Source: an uncultured Bacteroidota bacterium (lineage in GTDB: Bacteria > Bacteroidota > Bacteroidia > Bacteroidales > SZUA-534). From it: DNA of 9,856 nucleotides. The position numbers and the translations under genes are program-made. This document shows, piece by piece, positions 9,401 to 9,856 of this stretch (its first letter is position 1; each line of letters begins with the position of its first letter). The notes beneath the pieces are model-generated. The model saw nothing but the letters and a program-made list of their open reading frames with translations. It searched no databases and had not been told where the DNA came from. Location of the stretch: assembly GCA_937899145.1 (NCBI GenBank), contig CALBPW010000210.1, positions 1-9,856 on the forward strand. Direction: 5' to 3'.

Positions 9401-9856
9401 TGACAATCCGGAAGTTACTATTGGCGAATTTGCCGACTTGTACATTGGCAAGCCGGCTGATGTAAACTGCACACAAACCACATCATTTGCCGGATTGAAC
9501 TACTCGTTTACAAACATAAGCGGAAGCAGCAATATAGCCGCAACTAACATTGCCAACCCGACAGCGGCATTCCCTGTCAGCATTTCGGTTGCCGATAATG
9601 CCACAAAACTGAAGGGAACACTCCGCTTTACCGAGACTACCCACAACTGCTACACCGATTACGACATTGACGAAACAGTATCGCAAGATTACTTGTGGAA
9701 AGGCGAAGAATCGGAAGTTTGGGACACTGACAACAACTGGTGGATAGGCAGCAAGCCAACAGCCGAAAAGAATGTGCGCATTATTGCAGGTGTTGCCAAT
9801 ATGCCCGAAATATCTGCCGATGCTAATGCCAATAATATCGTTATCGGTACCGGAGC
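3..9856 (+). CDS. Giant modular beta-helix / Ig-PKD surface protein, partial at both ends
   Basis: One uninterrupted frame covers the window: 3,284 complete codons, no stop, and no start or stop codon attributable to this gene's ends. The product is rich in Thr, Asn, Gly, Ser and Ala. It contains repeated extracellular modules: four W-x5-W boxes (Trp pairs at 1299/1317, 4056/4074, 6936/6954, 9720/9738), four FPxG-type modules (906, 3603, 6438, 7821), long beta-helix tracts with GG-T-L and LTLT turns, and Ig/PKD-like domains at 8274-9692. These modules are characteristic of very large Bacteroidota secreted proteins, usually type IX secretion cargo with a C-terminal sorting domain; that tail and the signal peptide are not visible here. 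I see no catalytic motif and no transmembrane segment. The likely role is an extended surface adhesin or structural fibre, which is inference. A long cell-surface protein exported another way is the alternative. The reading frame itself is near certain; the function is not. Confidence 0.96.
429..893 (+). other. Beta-helix tract preceding FPxG module 1
   Basis: Short alternating strands and Asn/Gly turns are visible: NVTLSGNIAVTSGNTLTINS, then TIHINSDITIKNLTSC, NNNISLCGDVTINGTLTW and RIILNDNTLALCNQ. The pattern of hydrophobic residues alternating with Thr/Asn, with a turn every 10-20 residues, is that of a right-handed parallel beta-helix as in polymeric adhesins. The tract ends with 'HMFVAGGGG', the position that in later units is filled by 'KMILTNG' or 'SMILLNG', directly before an FPxG module. 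No catalytic cluster of a polysaccharide lyase is seen. Confidence 0.6.
894..1268 (+). repeat. FPxG / YW-I module, copy 1
   Basis: This copy begins with AITMPVGTYN (Pro at 906, a variant of the FPxG signature) and continues with 'YEYSPVTF', then 'ERYWTITTSG' with its Trp at 1053, then 'ATLKFNYADAD' and 'QWTVYHND'. That order (FPxG, Y-x-P, YW-I, strand with Y-x-D-A-D, W-x-VY) is the usual one for the linker module that separates beta-helix tracts in giant Bacteroidota surface proteins. It ends at 'GVWEAKGPEP' and runs straight into W-box 1. The fold is probably a beta-sandwich (inference). Confidence 0.7.
1269..1560 (+). repeat. W-box module 1 (LYS...W-x5-W...VILNG)
   Basis: It opens with VTLYSHQSGAWDDVNTWTTD, with Trp codons at 1299 and 1317 six codons apart. 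'ANDVVILNGKTV' follows, then the 'SGGTLDM' turn and 'YGQGTLRIEGDFP'. This is the most canonical of the four W-boxes and matches the usual entry segment into a beta-helix in such proteins. The conserved L-Y-S (1275-1283) recurs before W-boxes 2 and 3. Confidence 0.75.
1561..3590 (+). other. Long beta-helix tract, unit 1
   Basis: About 675 residues of repeated short strands. Landmarks in order: 'GGTTEFYG' and 'YNNLILNY' near 1585-1670, 'KLTLTKGSLEF' at about 1717, 'YVNGDIYIAANGG', 'GVIRF' at about 1960, 'LIVDKGSDQTY' at about 2031, 'LWLKNGTLELTG' at about 2178, 'IVINGGLLRA' at about 2430, 'MNGGEATFDG', 'MTDGTLTIHSS', then TGGEIIIN at 2700-2723. It continues with 'IEVGGDLIIESGS', 'VMLNGGGASIQ', 'TSEGTINCG' and 'SGSGSGSLNNVNVNLS', and ends at 'KMILTNGVASANGVSKT'. 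The same order of landmarks, diverged, recurs in unit 2. The tract probably forms a long rod. GC falls to about 32% over 2161-2280 and is as high as 57% at 3301-3360. There are no catalytic residues that I can recognise. Confidence 0.7.
3591..4010 (+). repeat. FPxG / YW-I module, copy 2
   Basis: The signature is 'NSFTFPFGIPHSG' (Phe-Pro at 3603-3608), followed by 'YYYLPATINY', 'TVTSRPVDGAHP' and 'CYWITAESDF' with its Trp at 3756. 'AYYYNDNF' and 'YVPAQYNNATWTQL' come next. The module closes with 'NGHYTCGDPGTSFADI', matching 'EGEYTAGMAHGTIY' in copy 3. It is the most complete copy of the module in the window and leads directly into W-box 2. Confidence 0.75.
4011..4560 (+). repeat. W-box module 2, with Tyr-rich insertion
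   Basis: It opens with 'LYSSSYVTSNGNTGEWADP' and has Trp codons at 4056 and 4074 (W-x5-W). Compared with W-box 1 it carries roughly 35-40 extra residues before the 'YPVSTTAVYIGSE' strand. The extra piece is rich in Tyr, Lys, Asp and Glu, with eight Tyr in the 20 codons from 4107 to 4166. The usual sequence then resumes: 'NLRIEPGSTLDL' (compare 'SGGTLDM' in box 1), 'GAGTLKIS', 'FPSGDFTKFLGENGGTVHYYG' split over 4455-4517, the counterpart of 'FPTTGNYSLF' and 'GGTTEFYG' in unit 1. Confidence 0.7.
4561..4920 (+). other. AT-rich island inside the coding frame
   Basis: By hand count 106 of 360 bases are G or C (about 29%), against 43-57% in sampled rows of the gene body. Codon choice changes with it: many ATA, AAT, TAT and TTA codons and three AGA codons in a short space. 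The frame stays open and the translation still shows beta-helix strands such as 'HTITIYGDMNVTSGSLYI' and 'VIYGDVNIATEAKIY'. It is therefore coding sequence of deviant composition, not a regulatory gap. Confidence 0.75.
4921..6419 (+). other. Long beta-helix tract, unit 2
   Basis: It follows the landmark order of unit 1: 'GSGSIRFYTLTCDKGTD' at about 4992 (compare 'GVIRF' and 'LIVDKGSDQTY'), 'AIDVQGGTLNIG', 'ITVSGGQMNVNG', 'QSGGEVTIYG' (compare 'MNGGEATFDG'), 'TSGGKLITMVG', and TGGEIVID at 5646-5669 (compare TGGEIIIN). It goes on to 'HLHKITIKDGSQLDVY', 'YDIVIEDNACFNSRGFDLTV', 'NVIVNGKLKLLGD' and 'IYLKGNLENYGTFES', and ends at 'LTLGENATVNGSFSNNSMIL'. About 16 residues present in unit 1 between 'IRF' and 'DKG' are missing. 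From the TGGE motif to the next W-box is 430 codons here and 452 in unit 1, so the second half of the unit is conserved in length. Confidence 0.7.
6420..6902 (+). repeat. FPxG / YW-I module, copy 3, with acidic insert
   Basis: The signature 'SSSFTFPIGIDGYYTPAQY' (Phe-Pro at 6438) is followed by 'ITVKTVNYLNKN', then 'LNYFWSVTTEG' with Trp at 6588 in the YW-I position (here FW-V). A run of acidic residues, EEDDEESE at 6615-6638, follows at once. The rest matches copy 2: 'YFSVTQTYTYPDD', 'LGDYKWLNLTGD' and 'EGEYTAGMAHGTIY'. It leads into W-box 3. Confidence 0.72.
6903..7230 (+). repeat. W-box module 3
   Basis: It opens with 'LPVLYSKTDGIWRYNTTW', with Trp codons at 6936 and 6954 (W-x5-W) after the conserved L-Y-S. 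'NPVHIRAGHTITVDQNE' takes the place of the VILNG strand. 'STLNLGQTEG' and 'RVYGTGKLILEA' then correspond to 'GGTLDM' and 'YGQGTLRI' of box 1, and 'YPAGNWEKFL' to the FP-x-G strand. It is clearly diverged from box 1 but keeps every landmark. Confidence 0.7.
7231..7739 (+). other. Short beta-helix tract, unit 3
   Basis: About 170 residues, a fraction of the tracts in units 1 and 2. Landmarks are 'STSMVEFGGSEYG', 'RPLPNVILSGTGVKKL', 'INGYLSIANGTRLD', 'IILRGDWIDYNTSTSGFVPG', 'SIVELNGDSTQRVNIY', 'FEQLLINNVG' and 'TTLTLTRGYVYT'. The segment omits the whole middle region of the longer units, from 'GVIRF' to TGGE. It corresponds to the minimal 'GDW...F-x-PG...NG-x-x-x-Q...F-x-x-L-x-INN...LTLT-x-G' repeat common in Bacteroidota surface proteins. 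Confidence 0.65.
7740..8082 (+). repeat. FPxG-type module, copy 4 (variant, with DxDxDG loop)
   Basis: It starts with 'TTNISGGSANSFVDGPLGKN', then 'NFNYEIGNALRYARTYI' in place of FTFPIG...YTP. 'AGIWRVEYHNADPDDDGY' follows, then 'NVSDNEYWTIYPP' with Trp at 7989, and 'ANMQLRYDSES'. The order is that of the other copies, but the Phe-Pro is replaced by Tyr-Glu. It is not followed by a W-box: the chain continues into the Ig/PKD-like region. Confidence 0.65.
7911..7946 (+). other. Possible calcium-binding loop (D-x-D-x-D-G-x5-E)
   Basis: The 12 residues DPDDDGYSTDDE have Asp at positions 1, 3 and 5, Gly at 6 and Glu at 12, the ligand pattern of EF-hand or thrombospondin-type-3 loops. Position 8 is Ser, not the hydrophobic residue of a true EF-hand, and no flanking helices are evident. 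Related FPxG modules often have an acidic loop here, so calcium binding is a suggestion only. Confidence 0.35.
8083..8273 (+). other. Linker strand segment between FPxG copy 4 and the Ig-like domain
   Basis: The segment reads 'KLTLVGYPTDSKWDIVKNGG', then 'SVTSGTITSTEAQAVNGKHY' and 'FGYLGTTAKIDTGDDD'. It fits as the second sheet of the preceding sandwich module, which in this family often ends with a strand of the form 'Y-T-F-G-Y'. I cannot assign it to a named domain. Confidence 0.45.
8274..8570 (+). other. Ig-like domain
   Basis: The segment contains 'YVCDGSNTVKIPVKLTGTPN', then 'WTLQYRIDDG', 'ISGITSESYELEL', 'YVISLVSVTDPSGSGIV' and 'HTAEVTVWYNAVPVI'. The order (Cys-x-G, long strand, G-T-P-x-W-T-L-x-Y, Y-x-L, 'VSVTD', final V-T-V strand) is that of Ig-like repeats in the stalks of Bacteroidota surface proteins. 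These usually act as spacers. Confidence 0.65.
8571..8888 (+). other. PKD/Ig-like domain 1
   Basis: The segment carries 'FLWTWSGTGAGKVNF' and 'TTAGTYRLTVTKTYRTTDGS', and ends 'KTITVHVNPQP'. The internal W-T-W, the 'AGTYRLTVT' strand and the terminal 'V-x-V-x-P-x-P' junction are typical of tandem PKD-like repeats. The 'NPQP' hinge separates it from the next domain. Confidence 0.6.
8889..9140 (+). other. PKD-like domain 2
   Basis: The segment has 'HTYLWNVTGGSVISGAGTNS' followed by 'ITVTWGSSGTGSISVRETN'. This is close to the canonical PKD-like pattern of Bacteroidota (Y-x-W-x-V-x-G-G-x-I-x-S-G-x-G-T-N-S-I-x-V-x-W). It is the most confidently recognised stalk domain in the window. Confidence 0.75.
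9141..9419 (+). other. Ig/PKD-like domain 3
   Basis: The segment reads 'SIGTIDAPSGVCYNTRGTV', 'STNSSLQYMVYNADNEDVV', 'DLSIDMSAITAATNIQVKA' and 'DGCSATSATHNISVLDNPEV'. Strand pattern, the Cys pair (9171 and 9363) and the 'V-L-D-N-P' hinge fit another spacer domain with a possible disulfide between first and last strands (inference). Confidence 0.5.
9420..9692 (+). other. Ig/PKD-like domain 4
   Basis: The segment runs from 'TIGEFADLYIGKPADVNCTQ' through 'GLNYSFTNISGSSNIAATNI' and 'AAFPVSISVADNATK' to 'GTLRFTETTHNCYTDYDIDE'. It has a sandwich-like strand pattern with a Cys near each end, and precedes the last W-box. It is less typical than PKD-like domain 2, so the domain name is tentative. Confidence 0.45.
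9693..9856 (+). repeat. W-box module 4, different subtype, cut by window end
   Basis: The segment reads 'LWKGEESEVWDTDNNWW', with Trp codons at 9720 and 9738 (W-x5-W), then 'KPTAEKNVRIIAGVANMPEI' and 'ANANNIVIGTG'. It lacks the L-Y-S lead of boxes 1-3 and instead has L-W-x-G. This matches a second W-box subtype, often seen in Bacteroidota surface proteins, which opens a new beta-helix tract. The protein therefore continues beyond the window. Confidence 0.75.

Noticed and set aside
1..9856. Tandem DNA repeats, CRISPR array, tRNA or insertion sequence
   Set aside because: Module copies are recognisable only at protein level. Recurring short strings such as ctgacactta encode the shared LTLT motif. 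No spaced identical repeats, cloverleaf or transposase motif was seen.

Overview
The whole window is the interior of one giant protein-coding gene on the + strand. Frame 3 (codons starting at positions divisible by 3) stays open from position 3 to the last base with no stop codon. That gives at least 3,284 residues, with neither the start nor the stop codon in view. There is no intergenic DNA, RNA gene, mobile element or CRISPR array. All shorter open frames on either strand look like shadows of this gene.

The translation is rich in Thr, Asn, Gly, Ser and Ala and reads as a chain of extracellular beta-structured modules. The module vocabulary is typical of giant secreted or surface proteins of Bacteroidota: W-x5-W entry boxes after an L-Y-S motif, 'VILNGKTV'-like strands, beta-helix turns of the 'GG-T-L' type, 'FTFPIG...YTP' sandwich modules with a following 'YW-I', and PKD/Ig-like stalk domains. 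In that phylum such proteins are normally exported by the type IX secretion system. The N-terminal signal peptide and C-terminal sorting domain that would prove this lie outside the window, so both phylum and export route are inferences.

Layout: (a) 3-428 is an unassigned segment with its own codon preference. (b) 429-893 is a beta-helix tail. (c) 894-4010 is a complete unit: FPxG module 1, W-box 1, a long beta-helix, FPxG module 2. (d) 4011-6902 is a second, diverged copy of that unit: W-box 2 with a Tyr-rich insertion, an AT-rich island at about 4561-4920, a long beta-helix, FPxG module 3. (e) 6903-8082 is a third unit with a much shorter beta-helix and FPxG module 4, which carries a D-x-D-x-D-G loop. 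(f) 8083-9692 is a stretch of Ig/PKD-like domains where a further W-box might have been expected. (g) 9693-9856 is a fourth W-box of a different subtype, cut by the window edge. The four W-x5-W pairs lie 919, 960 and 928 residues apart.

The modules probably form a long stiff surface fibre or adhesin, with helix rods joined by sandwich-type linkers. No catalytic motif is recognisable. The most unusual points are the size, the near-kilobase-scale protein repeat, and local shifts in base and codon use that suggest mosaic assembly.
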